Counted from the first letter of the stretch, positions 40,365-48,438 are shown. The stretch is 64,000 bases of DNA from Stappia sp. 28M-7 (GCF_014252955.1 NZ_JACMIA010000001.1:4340001-4404000), one strand, 5' to 3'. The notes: generated by a model not told the origin, from the letters alone. Numbers and translations are program-made.

Positions 40365-42422
40365 ATGTCCTGCGTTGCCAGAAGACTTGCCCGCGCTATC
40401 CGCGCCTCCACCTGCCTGACCGTCCTTCCCCTTGCCGCAGCCGCCTGGACGCCGGCCGCCGCCGACGAATACTCGGCCCAATGGGGCCTTGGCATGATCG
40501 GCGCCCGCATCGCCCACGAGCGCGGCTGGACCGGTCGCGGCGTCACTGTCGGCGTCGTCGACAGCGGCATCATCGCCGGCCACCCCGACCTTGAGCCCAA
40601 CGTCACCCCGCAGTCCTTCAGCGGCCACACGCTCGGCCCGTCCGACGGCGATGTCGTCGGCCACGGCACCCATGTCGCCGGCACCATCGCCGCGCTCGCC
40701 AACGGCGTCGGCATGGTCGGCGTCGCCCCCGGCGCGCAGGTGACCTCGCTGCAGCTGTCCGGCCCGACCGGCGACATCGACGAGACCCGTCTCGACAGCA
40801 TCGCCGCCTCGGCCATTTCCTACGGCCTCGACCAGGGCATCGAGTTCTTCAACAACTCCTGGGGCTCCGACCCGATGATGCCGGAGGGCGGCAGCGACCT
40901 CGAGACGGTCCGCACCTACTTCCTGAACGAACGCCCGCAGATGATGGCGACCTTCCAGCGCGTCGTCGACCAGGGCGCGGTGCTGGTCTGGGCCAACGGC
41001 AACGACGGCTTCCCGAGCGTTGCGCTGGAGCCCGGCCTGCCGCACATCTTCCCCGAGCTGCGGGCCAACTGGCTGTCGGTCGCGGCCGTCGGGCGCGACG
41101 GCACGCTCGCCGACTATTCCAACCGCTGCGGCCTTGCCATGACCTGGTGCCTGTCGGCGCCGGGCGGCGGCGACGACCAGGATGCGGACGGCATCTACTC
41201 GACCTCCAACACCGGCGGCTATGTCAACATGTCGGGCACCTCGATGGCCGCCCCGCATGTGACGGCGGCACTCGCCATTGCCCGCGAGATGTTCCCCGAT
41301 GCGCCCGCCACCGAGCTGGCGCAGCTGGTGCTGGCGACCTCGCGCGATGTCGGCGCGCCGGGCATCGACAGCGAATACGGCTGGGGCCTTCTCGATCTTG
41401 CCAACCTGACCGCCACGCGCGAGGGCAGCACCGCCTCGGTGTTCAGCCAGTCGCAGACCGCCCAGGCCTCGACCCTGTCGCAGATCGCCGGCACCATCTC
41501 GAACCTGGCCGCCGCACACGGATCGGGCAAGGCCATGCCCGGCACGGTCAGCCTGTCGAGCCATGGCGCCGCCCCCGGAGAAGCCGCCCGCTACCGGCTG
41601 TGGGGGTCGATGCTCGGCAGCTTCTCCGGCACCTCGGCAAACGCCGGCTCCCCCGGCAGCATCAGCCGCACCGGCGGCATGCTGACCGGTATCGACGTCA
41701 CGCTGGCCGACGGCATCGGCGGCGGTGTCGGCATCGGCTTCACCTCGGGCAACAGCCAGGGCGGCGGCAACACCGCGCGTGCGACCGGCCTACATGCGGT
41801 GGCCTATGGCAGCTACTCGGCCGGCGGCTTCTTCGCCGACGCGGCCGGCGGCCTGACCCGCTTCGAGACGAGCCGCACCCGCAACGCCATTGCCGGCGCC
41901 GGCGGCGCCGTCGCCTTTACCGGATCGAGCAACGCCGTCGATGTCGGCGCCTGGTCGAATGCCCGCGTCGGCATGACCTTCGAGACGATGGGCGCGACCG
42001 TGCAGCCCTATGTGCAGGCCCGCCTCGTGCATCAGTGGCTGGGCAGCTCGACCGAGACCGGCGCCGGCGTCTTCTCGCTTGCCGCTCCGTCCGCAAATGC
42101 CAGCCAGTTCGATGCCGGCGCGGGTGTGCGCGTTGCCGCGCCCGCGATGGCGCTCGGCACCGTGGCAACGGTCGCCCCGGTGATGGACGTTGCCTATGCC
42201 CGGGCCATCGGCTCGCTCGGCGACCGCCGCAACGCCACCATGCTGGGCGCCCCCGTCACCGCCACCGGCAACGGAATCGGTCGCGACATCGCCCGCCTGT
42301 CGGCCGGCGTCGAGGTCAATTCCGCGACCAACGGCCTGTCCGGCACGCTCACCTATGCGGGCGAATACCGGGCACGCGCCCAGTCGCACGCCCTGGCCGC
42401 GCGCATGTCCTACAAGTTCTGA
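40365..42422 (+). CDS. subtilase (S8) autotransporter
   Basis: This 685-residue type V secreted protease has a signal peptide (cut near residue 33, AAA/DE). An S8 protease domain follows with D66 (VVDSGI), H103 (GHGTHVAG) and S293 (GTSMAAPHV), and Asn in WANGND as oxyanion residue. Residues from about 410 form an autotransporter beta-barrel of alternating strands, ending in the aromatic F685 (MSYKF) needed for outer-membrane insertion. The passenger is almost only the protease. It may process surface proteins or degrade host or environmental protein. Confidence 0.93.
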   Translation: MSCVARRLARAIRASTCLTVLPLAAAAWTPAAADEYSAQWGLGMIGARIAHERGWTGRGVTVGVVDSGIIAGHPDLEPNVTPQSFSGHTLGPSDGDVVGHGTHVAGTIAALANGVGMVGVAPGAQVTSLQLSGPTGDIDETRLDSIAASAISYGLDQGIEFFNNSWGSDPMMPEGGSDLETVRTYFLNERPQMMATFQRVVDQGAVLVWANGNDGFPSVALEPGLPHIFPELRANWLSVAAVGRDGTLADYSNRCGLAMTWCLSAPGGGDDQDADGIYSTSNTGGYVNMSGTSMAAPHVTAALAIAREMFPDAPATELAQLVLATSRDVGAPGIDSEYGWGLLDLANLTATREGSTASVFSQSQTAQASTLSQIAGTISNLAAAHGSGKAMPGTVSLSSHGAAPGEAARYRLWGSMLGSFSGTSANAGSPGSISRTGGMLTGIDVTLADGIGGGVGIGFTSGNSQGGGNTARATGLHAVAYGSYSAGGFFADAAGGLTRFETSRTRNAIAGAGGAVAFTGSSNAVDVGAWSNARVGMTFETMGATVQPYVQARLVHQWLGSSTETGAGVFSLAAPSANASQFDAGAGVRVAAPAMALGTVATVAPVMDVAYARAIGSLGDRRNATMLGAPVTATGNGIGRDIARLSAGVEVNSATNGLSGTLTYAGEYRARAQSHALAARMSYKF

Positions 42423-42465
42423 AGGTTCGACGGTTCCGTGCTCGCAATCCCTGCGGCACTTCCTT

Positions 42466-42497
42466 GCGGAGGCCAGCCTGTCTGGCCTCCGCCTTTT
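42466..42497 (+). terminator. terminator of the autotransporter gene
   Basis: A perfect 11-bp stem (42466-42476 with 42482-42492) closes a five-base loop and is followed by CTTTT. It forms the left end of a tandem repeat array. Confidence 0.88.
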
Positions 42498-42590
42498 CTC
42501 ATCAGTTGGGGCCAGCCTGTCTGGCCTCCGCCTTTTCCTCGTCAGTTGGGGCCGACCTGTCCGGCCAGCGCCTTTTGCTCGCCGGTTCAC
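42472..42590. repeat. three tandem 39-40-bp terminator-like repeats
   Basis: Units start at 42472, 42511 and 42551. Units 1 and 2 are nearly identical (GGCCAG / CTGGCC hairpin, then TCCGCCTTTT and a CAGTTGGG tail). Unit 3 is diverged but keeps a stem (GGCCG / CGGCC) and the GCCTTTT run. The last unit ends at the stop codon of the convergent DUF2794 gene. Confidence 0.85.
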
Positions 42591-42985
42591 ACCAGGCTGA
42601 GGTGACGCTTCTTCTCGAAGACCTTGAGCACCTGGGCAAGGTCGCCGCCGCGCTTGAGGATCACACCGCCCGTGCCGACCACGGCATAGGCGCCCTGCCG
42701 CTTGGCGTTGCGCGGCACTTTCTCGATGCGGAACAGCGGCATTTCGGAGCTGCGGCGGAAGACAGAGAACACCGCCCGGTCCTTCAGGTGGTCGATGGCG
42801 TAATCCCGCCATTCGCCCGAGGCCACCCGGTGGCCATAGACCCGCAGGATCAGATCGAGTTCGCGCCGATGAAAGGAAACAAGCGCGGGGACAGGCGGTG
42901 CGCCGGGACTGCGGGCAGTCGCAAGGCCGGAGATCGGCGCCGGCTCCGCCCCGGCCCTGGATGCGTCTTCATCGAACTCGCTCAT
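42587..42985 (-). CDS. DUF2794 family protein
   Basis: This 132-residue protein fits DUF2794, restricted to Alphaproteobacteria. The conserved core is FHRRELDLILRVYG, then GEWRDYAIDHLKDRAVFSVF, and the end RRGGDLAQVLKVFEKK resembles a nucleic-acid or protein-binding strand. Function unknown. The first 35 residues are acidic and variable. It is convergent with the autotransporter gene and its stop lies inside the repeat array. Confidence 0.9.
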   Translation of the reverse strand: MSEFDEDASRAGAEPAPISGLATARSPGAPPVPALVSFHRRELDLILRVYGHRVASGEWRDYAIDHLKDRAVFSVFRRSSEMPLFRIEKVPRNAKRQGAYAVVGTGGVILKRGGDLAQVLKVFEKKRHLSLV

Positions 42986-43233
42986 CGCGCCTTCTGCCTC
43001 GCCGCCCTGTCATCCGCCTGTCATGATGGGCCGCCCTCTTCGCCTTTTGCAAGTCCCGGCGGCGGAGCGGGCGCGCGCAGGCGCATTCAGCCCGGCGCAG
43101 GAGCACGCCAGGCACCTTGCCAAGACCTTGCAAAACATGGCGTTTCGGCCTCCCTGGGGCCCCTCGCCGGGCCTTTTTCGAGGCCCGTGTCGATTTCATA
43201 GTTTCGCCCCATTGCAGCCCAGACGGTGCCATC
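42986..43233. other. left part of the 521-bp gap, no gene seen
   Basis: This is the presumed leader and promoter region of the leftward DUF2794 gene. The only clear structure is a 7-bp hairpin at 43168-43187 (CGGGCCT / AGGCCCG). Open frames here on the minus strand show no family resemblance. Confidence 0.45.
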
Positions 43234-43263
43234 TTGACCGGCGAAATTCGCATCGTTGCATAA
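43234..43263 (+). promoter_or_regulatory. possible promoter of a small RNA
   Basis: TTGACC (43234-43239) and GCATAA (43258-43263) are spaced by 18 bp; shifting the -10 by one base gives CATAAG. Predicted transcript start is near 43270. Confidence 0.45.
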
Positions 43264-43269
43264 GGAACT

Positions 43270-43395
43270 GACGACAAGGCTTCGGTACGCAACAGCCCCC
43301 CAGCCCCCCGGGGTTTTGTCGCAGATGTTCCCCGGTCCGCAAGGACTGAGACTGCAACCGGAAGGGCCGGCTCCAACGCCGGCCCTTTTCCGTTT
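43270..43395 (+). ncRNA. candidate structured small RNA
   Basis: About 125 bases lie between a plausible promoter and a strong rho-independent terminator, with no coding frame and no upstream gene on this strand (DUF2794 reads the other way). CGACAA at 43272-43277 can pair with TTGTCG at 43316-43321, enclosing two runs of six C. A GTCC-GCAA-GGAC hairpin with a GNRA loop (43335-43346) precedes the terminator stem. I compared it by eye with 6S, SRP RNA, tmRNA and RNase P and see none of their signatures. The 5' end is uncertain by several bases. Confidence 0.5.
43361..43395 (+). terminator. rho-independent terminator in the gap before the GNAT gene
   Basis: AAGGGCCGGC (43362-43371) pairs perfectly with its complement (43378-43387) around TCCAAC and is followed by TTCCGTTT. 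In the other direction no T tract follows, so it ends a rightward transcript. Confidence 0.85.
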
Positions 43396-43506
43396 CTGCA
43401 GCTCCCCTCCCCGCTTCTCCGCGTTTTCCACCTCGTGCACGACTGGCTGTGACCTGGTCATGCGCAACGGCTTTTGTCCGCCGCCGAAGGGCGCTATCAT
43501 GGTTCC

Positions 43507-44028
43507 ATGAGTATCGGCCTGACAGCCCTGCGCCCAGCGCGCCACGACGATGCCGAAGCGCTCGCCACCATCCACGAGGATGCCTGGCGGTCGACCTATC
43601 GGGGTATCATCGACGGCCTGGAACTGGAGCGGATGATCTCCCGCCGCGGGCCGAAATGGTGGCGTACCGCCTTGTCGCGCGGTGTCCAGATCCAGATCCT
43701 GCAGGTCGCCGGCATTCCCGCCGGCTATGCCACCTGGGGCCGCAGCCGCATGCGCGAGCTGCCCTTCGAGGGCGAGATCTACGAGCTCTATGTCCGGCCG
43801 GACCATCAGGGCCTCGGCTTCGGCAGCGAGCTGTTCACCGCCACCCGCGCCGCCCTGACCCGCGCCCGTCTCGACGGCCTTGCCATCCGGGTGCTCAAGG
43901 ACAATGACGAGGCGGTCCGCTTCTACCAGCGACGCGGCGGCCAGATCCTGATGACCAGCCGCGAGCGCATCGCCCAGACGACCCTCGATCTCACGGTCTT
44001 CGGCTGGTTCCCCGAAGAGCGTTACTGA
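43507..44028 (+). CDS. GNAT family N-acetyltransferase
   Basis: This 173-residue protein has the full GNAT fold: LRPARHDDAEALATIHEDAWRST at the start, the acetyl-CoA motif RPDHQGLGFGSELF, then KDNDEAVRFYQRRGGQ. The acceptor is unknown. The start at 43507 was taken because the fold begins there; an in-frame ATG at 43474 is possible. It begins 112 bp after the small-RNA terminator and is convergent with a flavodoxin-like oxidoreductase. Confidence 0.91.
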   Translation: MSIGLTALRPARHDDAEALATIHEDAWRSTYRGIIDGLELERMISRRGPKWWRTALSRGVQIQILQVAGIPAGYATWGRSRMRELPFEGEIYELYVRPDHQGLGFGSELFTATRAALTRARLDGLAIRVLKDNDEAVRFYQRRGGQILMTSRERIAQTTLDLTVFGWFPEERY

Positions 44029-44058
44029 ACGCCTCGACCCAAGGGGCTGCTGCCGCGC

Positions 44059-44637
44059 TCAGGCCACCTCCCCGTATTTTCCTGCCTTCTCGATCCAGCC
44101 CTTGCGCTTTTTCTCGTCCGAGCCCTGCACCGGCGCGAAGGTGCGGAAGCGCACGGGCGAAAAGCCGCAGAACTCCAGGATCTGCTTGCGCATCGCCCGG
44201 AAGCCGGGCGTCCACAGCAGGAAGCGCAGGTACCATGGCGGCGTGTCGGAGGTGACCAGCACTTCGGCCGAACGCCCCTTCAGCAGCTTTGCCGGCACCA
44301 TCTGGCCGGGCTCGTAGCGAAAGGCGTAACCGGGCAGCAGAACCCGGTCGATCAGCCCCTTCAGCTTGGCCGGCATCAATCCCCACCACAGCGGATGCAC
44401 GATCACCAGATGCTCGCACCAGGTGATCGCCGCCTGCACCTCGGCAAGGCACGGCTCCAGCACCTTTGCCGGCTTGAAACCCGGCCCCATGTCCGGGTCG
44501 AACTGCATCTGCGACAGGCGCAGCAGCTTCACCTGATGTCCGGCGCGCGTGGCGCCCTGGACATAGGAGGCGGCCAGCGCCCCGCACAGGCTGTCCGGAC
44601 CCGGATGCCCGTCCAGCACGAGAATACGTTTCGCCAT
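44059..44637 (-). CDS. NAD(P)H-dependent oxidoreductase, flavodoxin-like fold
   Basis: This 192-residue protein is of the NQO1/MdaB/KefF kind and likely carries out two-electron reduction of quinones or related electrophiles with FMN or FAD. It starts AKRILVLDGHPGPDSLCGALA and has VIVHPLWWGLMPAKLKGLIDRVLLPG, the hallmark of this group. It is divergent from a TetR gene, and two palindromes between them suggest it is induced when the regulator meets an electrophile or quinone (inference). Confidence 0.92.
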   Translation of the reverse strand: MAKRILVLDGHPGPDSLCGALAASYVQGATRAGHQVKLLRLSQMQFDPDMGPGFKPAKVLEPCLAEVQAAITWCEHLVIVHPLWWGLMPAKLKGLIDRVLLPGYAFRYEPGQMVPAKLLKGRSAEVLVTSDTPPWYLRFLLWTPGFRAMRKQILEFCGFSPVRFRTFAPVQGSDEKKRKGWIEKAGKYGEVA

Positions 44638-44665
44638 TGTCGGCTTTCCTGTTTCGTGACTAAAG

Positions 44666-44679
44666 TTGACCGCGGTCAA
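44666..44679. promoter_or_regulatory. TetR operator, copy 1 (NQO/tetR intergenic)
   Basis: TTGACCGCGGTCAA is a perfect 14-bp palindrome, 29 bp upstream of the oxidoreductase start codon. A related copy lies 32 bp to the right. Confidence 0.72.
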
Positions 44680-44698
44680 GAATTGATGCCGTATTTTA

Positions 44699-44710
44699 TG
44701 ACCACGGTCA
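44699..44710. promoter_or_regulatory. TetR operator, copy 2
   Basis: TGACCACGGTCA has the same TGACC / GGTCA arms as copy 1 with one changed central base. It lies 28 bp before the tetR ATG, centred three helical turns from copy 1. Confidence 0.68.
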
Positions 44711-44737
44711 ATAAATGAATCCACAAGAAGGCACACC

Positions 44738-45361
44738 ATGGTCGGACGGCCCCAGAAGCGCACCCGCGAAACCCGTGACAGGATCCTCGCCGAGGCGGCC
44801 CGCCTCTTCTCGGGCCAGGGGTTCGAGGCGACCAGCGTCGATGCGATCGCCGAGGCAGCCGGCGTTGCCAAGGCAACGGTCTTCGCCCACTTCGCCGACA
44901 AGACCAGCCTGCTGATCGCCGCGCGCACGGCCGATCTCGAGCAGCTTGAGGTCGCCATGCGCGCCCATGTGGCCCGCACGCCGATCGGCGAGACCCGCGA
45001 CTACATTGCCGGCATCTTCCGCCCCTGGCTGGCGCTCTACCGCTCCGATCCGGACTTCGCCCGCCTCTATCTCGTCCAGTCGACCCTGCGCGACGGCCCG
45101 TGGACGCGGCTGTTTCTCGGCGTCTGTCAGGCGATGGAAGAGTGCGCGCTCGAGGGGTTTCGCCGGCTGTCGCGCGAAGGGCGCCTTGTGCGCGGTGCGG
45201 ACCCGGATCTTCTGGCCCAGGGCGTGCTCGCGTTCTTCTATCACATGATCGTCGGCCACAGCCTCGGCACCCTTGCCGGCGAGGACGCGCAGCTCGCCCT
45301 GTTCGACGGCCTGCTCGCCGCCTGGCTTTCGACCGGCGCGGCAGAGGCACAGGATGTTTGA
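44738..45361 (+). CDS. TetR/AcrR family transcriptional regulator
   Basis: This 207-residue regulator starts MVGRPQKRTRETRDRILAEA and has the TetR helix-turn-helix at about 15-60 (SVDAIAEAAGVAKATVFAHFADK). The C-terminal ligand domain holds a Cys in GVCQAMEECALEG. It probably represses itself and the divergent oxidoreductase through the paired TGACC/GGTCA sites. A TRAP transporter operon starts 136 bp downstream on the same strand, but with its own likely promoter. Confidence 0.94.
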   Translation: MVGRPQKRTRETRDRILAEAARLFSGQGFEATSVDAIAEAAGVAKATVFAHFADKTSLLIAARTADLEQLEVAMRAHVARTPIGETRDYIAGIFRPWLALYRSDPDFARLYLVQSTLRDGPWTRLFLGVCQAMEECALEGFRRLSREGRLVRGADPDLLAQGVLAFFYHMIVGHSLGTLAGEDAQLALFDGLLAAWLSTGAAEAQDV

Positions 45362-45394
45362 TCCGGCCGACGGTCCCGCATAGCCTGCCCCAGG

Positions 45395-45453
45395 GTTGCA
45401 ACTGCCTTGACGCCGCGTCGGTTTCCTGAAAAAGTTGCAATTGAAACTAATAT
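45395..45453 (+). promoter_or_regulatory. putative control region of the TRAP operon
   Basis: GTTGCAAC (45395-45402, perfect palindrome) and GTTGCAATTGAAAC (45434-45447, symmetric about CAATTG with one mismatch) are centred 42 bp apart, four helical turns. The second abuts TAATAT (45448-45453), a candidate -10. This fits a repressor with two sites. Confidence 0.45.
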
Positions 45454-45497
45454 CCGGCGGCAACAGGCTTCGCCCGGCCGGAACATGGGAGGAAAAC

Positions 45498-46532
45498 ATG
45501 CGCTTCACGGTGAAATCCGCCGGGTTCGGCCTTGCCGCGCTCGCTTGCAGCCTCGTTGCCGGCCTTGCCGGTGCCCGCGCCGACACCACTCTGGTCATGT
45601 CGTCCTGGCTGCCGCCCAAGCACCCGCTGGTCGAGAACGCCATGAAGCCCTGGGCCGACGAGGTCGAGAAGGCGACGGAAGGCCGCGTCAAGGTGCGCGT
45701 GCTGGCCAAGCCGCTCGGCGCTCCCCCGGCCCATTACGACATGGCCCGCGACGGCGTTGCCGACATCACCTACGGCCTGCATTCCTTCACTCAGGACGAT
45801 CGGTTCCTGCGCTCGCGCATCGGCCAGTTCTCCTTCCTCGGCAATGATGCGGTCTCGGTCTCCAAGGCTTACTGGAAGGTCTATGCGGGCACGCTGGATG
45901 CTGCGGCAGAGCACGAGGGCGTCAAGCTGCTCTCCGTCTTCGCCCATGGCCCCGGCATGGTTCACAACAACCAGCGCAAGATCGAGAAGCCCGAGGACTT
46001 CGCCGGCCTCAAGCTGCGCACGCCGGGCGGTTATATCGCCGACCTGATGCAGGATCTCGGCGTCGTCACCCAGTTCATGGGCCCCGGCGAGGTCTACGAG
46101 AAGCTTTCGCGCGGCGTCATCGACGGCGTCACCTTCCCGATGGAGGCGCTCAAGGCCTTCCGCCTTGCCGATCATCTCTCCTACACGCTGAAGGTCCCCG
46201 GCGGCATCTACAACACCTCCTGGTTCCTGGTCATGAACCAGGCCAAGTGGGACGAGATCTCCGACGCCGACAAGGCCGCCATCGAGAAGCTCTCGGGCGC
46301 CGCCTTCGCCGAAAAGGCCGGCGCGGTGTGGGATGCGGCCGATGCCGGCGGCATCGCGCTCGTCGCCGAGACCAAGATCGAGGTGCACGAGGCCAACGAC
46401 GCCGTGCTGGCCGCCATCCGCGAGCACGCGGGCAAGCATGAGGCGGCCTGGGCCGAAGCGGTCAAGGCGCAGGGCTTCGACGGCGCTGCCGCTTTGGCCG
46501 AACTGCGCGCCGAGACCGGCATCTCCTTCTGA
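45498..46532 (+). CDS. TRAP transporter substrate-binding protein (DctP family)
   Basis: This 344-residue periplasmic receptor captures a solute, usually an organic acid, for the DctQM permease. A signal peptide ends near residue 28 (GARA). The mature protein has the DctP fold, including the ligand-anchoring arginine region KLRTPGGYIADLMQDLG and the GVIDGVTFPMEALKAFRLAD segment. The ligand cannot be named. GGGAGGAAAAC precedes the ATG. It is first in a three-gene operon. Confidence 0.95.
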   Translation: MRFTVKSAGFGLAALACSLVAGLAGARADTTLVMSSWLPPKHPLVENAMKPWADEVEKATEGRVKVRVLAKPLGAPPAHYDMARDGVADITYGLHSFTQDDRFLRSRIGQFSFLGNDAVSVSKAYWKVYAGTLDAAAEHEGVKLLSVFAHGPGMVHNNQRKIEKPEDFAGLKLRTPGGYIADLMQDLGVVTQFMGPGEVYEKLSRGVIDGVTFPMEALKAFRLADHLSYTLKVPGGIYNTSWFLVMNQAKWDEISDADKAAIEKLSGAAFAEKAGAVWDAADAGGIALVAETKIEVHEANDAVLAAIREHAGKHEAAWAEAVKAQGFDGAAALAELRAETGISF

Positions 46533-46552
46533 GCCGGCGGGACGCTGCGCCT

Positions 46553-47071
46553 ATGTCGCCAACAACGGACAAGGGGGGCCGGCCGCCGCGCCGGTCCCTC
46601 GCCCATGCTCTGGAGACGCTGCTCTCGGTGGCCTCCGGCGCGCTGCTCCTCGCCCTCACCCTCGTCACCTGCATCGACGTGGTCGCCCGCTACTGGTTCA
46701 ACGCGCCTTTGGCCGGCGCCTATGAGCTGACCGAGATCTTCCTCGCCTCGCTCGTCTTCCTCGCCCTGCCGGTGACCACCGCGCGCGGCGAACATGTCGA
46801 GGTCGACCTCATGGACATGACGGCGGGCGGGCGTATCACCCGTGCCGTGCGCCCGGTTACCGGCCTGCTGGTGGCCCTGGTCCTTGCCGTCTTTTCCTGG
46901 CGGCTGTTCCTGCACGGACAGCGGCTTGCCGAAGATGGCGCGGTCAGCGACTCCCTGTCGCTGCCGCTGGCGCCGGTCGCTTTCCTTGCCGCTGCGGGCT
47001 GCGCGCTCGCCTGCATTGCCGCCGTCCTGCGGGCGCTTCGCCCGGACGTCTCACGACGGGATCCCACATGA
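46553..47071 (+). CDS. TRAP transporter small permease (DctQ)
   Basis: This 172-residue membrane protein has four helices and the family marks VVARYWFNAPLAGAYELTE and TTARGEHVEVDLM. It bridges the receptor and the large permease. Its stop overlaps the start of DctM by four bases (47068-47071), showing translational coupling. Confidence 0.95.
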   Translation: MSPTTDKGGRPPRRSLAHALETLLSVASGALLLALTLVTCIDVVARYWFNAPLAGAYELTEIFLASLVFLALPVTTARGEHVEVDLMDMTAGGRITRAVRPVTGLLVALVLAVFSWRLFLHGQRLAEDGAVSDSLSLPLAPVAFLAAAGCALACIAAVLRALRPDVSRRDPT

Positions 47072-48387
47072 CGGAATCGCTGATCGGCTTCGCCGTCCTG
47101 CTTGCCCTCATCTTCCTGAAGATGCCTGTGGCCTTCGCCATGGCCCTGGTCGGCATGGCCGGCTTTGCCTGGATGCGCGGGCTCGACGCCAGCCTGGCCA
47201 TGACCGGCACGCTGGTCTTCGACGCCGGCCTTGCCTACTCGCTCTCGGTGGTGCCGCTGTTCATCTTCATGGGCAACGTGCTGGCCCGCTCCGGCGTCGC
47301 CCACGGGCTCTACGCGGTCGCCAACCACGCGACGGCGCGCATGCGCGGGGGCCTTGCCATGGCCTCGGTGATCGCCTGCGGCGGCTTTTCCGCCGTCTGC
47401 GGCTCCTCGCTCGCCACCGCCGCCACTATGTCGCGGGTGGCGATGCCTTCCATGCGCCGCTTCGGCTATGCCGACAGCCTCGCCGCCGGCTCCATCGCCG
47501 CCGGCGGCACGCTCGGCATTCTCATTCCGCCCTCGGTGATTCTGATCATCTACGGGCTGCTGACCGAGTCCGACATCGGCAAACTGTTCATCGCCGGCGT
47601 GGTGCCGGGCATCGTCGGCCTGCTGTTCTATCTCGCCGCCGTTCAGGTCGCCGTGTGGCGCAATCCCGAGCTCGCCCCGCCGGCGACCGAGGCCGAACCG
47701 CTGACCCGGCGCGACGTGCTCGGCGTCGTCGCCCTGATCGTCCTGTTCGCCATCATCATGGTCGGCATCTATGGCGGCTTCTTCACCCCGACCGAGGCCG
47801 CCGGCATCGGCGCAGGTGCCGCCCTGCCGCTCTCGGCCCTGTTCGGCCGGCTCGGCTGGCGCGCCCTTGGCGAGGCCATCGGCGAAAGCACCCGCGCCAC
47901 CGCGATGATCTTCGCCCTGATCATCGGCGCCGACATCTTCACCAATTTCGTGAATTTCGCCGGCCTTCCGGATGCGCTGTCCGATGCCGTGTCCGACCTC
48001 GACGTCAGCCCCTGGCTGGTGATCCTGGCGATCGTCGCCGTCTACATCCTGCTCGGCTGCGTGCTGGAAAGCCTGTCGATGATCCTGCTCACCGTGCCGG
48101 TCTTCTATCCGCTGGTGACGACGCTGGATTTCGGCTCAGGCCTGCTCGCCGATCCCGAGCTGGTGCTGATCTGGTTCGCCATCGTCGTCGTGGTGGTGAC
48201 CGAGATCAGCCTGATCACCCCGCCCGTCGGCCTCAACGTCTTCGTGCTGCGCAGCGTGCTGGAAGACGTCAGCCTGACCACGATCTTCCGGGGCGTCACG
48301 CCCTTCTGGATCGCCGACATCTTCCGCCTTGCCCTGCTGATCGGCGTGCCATGGATCTCGCTCTGGCTGGTCGTCGCCATGGGGTGA
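47068..48387 (+). CDS. TRAP transporter large permease (DctM)
   Basis: This 439-residue inner-membrane transporter has about twelve helices and couples solute uptake to the sodium or proton gradient. Family motifs include MPVAFAMALVGMAGF at the start, GGFSAVCGSSLATAATM, GGTLGILIPPSVILIIYG and ITPPVGLNVFVL. It is the last gene of the operon; a hairpin follows before the convergent mcd. Confidence 0.96.
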   Translation: MTESLIGFAVLLALIFLKMPVAFAMALVGMAGFAWMRGLDASLAMTGTLVFDAGLAYSLSVVPLFIFMGNVLARSGVAHGLYAVANHATARMRGGLAMASVIACGGFSAVCGSSLATAATMSRVAMPSMRRFGYADSLAAGSIAAGGTLGILIPPSVILIIYGLLTESDIGKLFIAGVVPGIVGLLFYLAAVQVAVWRNPELAPPATEAEPLTRRDVLGVVALIVLFAIIMVGIYGGFFTPTEAAGIGAGAALPLSALFGRLGWRALGEAIGESTRATAMIFALIIGADIFTNFVNFAGLPDALSDAVSDLDVSPWLVILAIVAVYILLGCVLESLSMILLTVPVFYPLVTTLDFGSGLLADPELVLIWFAIVVVVVTEISLITPPVGLNVFVLRSVLEDVSLTTIFRGVTPFWIADIFRLALLIGVPWISLWLVVAMG

Positions 48388-48415
48388 GGCGCGAACGCCC
48401 CACACCTTAAGTTGC

Positions 48416-48438
48416 CGGCTGAGGCCCCGCCTCAGCCG
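48416..48438. terminator. hairpin between convergent dctM and mcd
   Basis: CGGCTGAGG and CCTCAGCCG pair perfectly (9 bp) around CCCCG. It includes the mcd stop codon. There is no T tract on either side, so intrinsic termination is uncertain. Confidence 0.4.

Noticed and set aside
42472-42590. Reading the three 40-bp repeats as CRISPR
   Set aside because: The units are directly adjacent with no spacers and carry terminator features.
43270-43395. Assignment of the small RNA to 6S, SRP RNA, tmRNA or RNase P
   Set aside because: The expected signatures (GGTCAGGTCCGGAAGG-type SRP loop, tRNA-like end of tmRNA, 6S closing stem and bubble) were not seen.
42969-43806. Minus-strand open frames across the 521-bp gap and the GNAT gene
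   Set aside because: They have no ribosome site and no family match, and they run into the antisense strand of the real GNAT gene.
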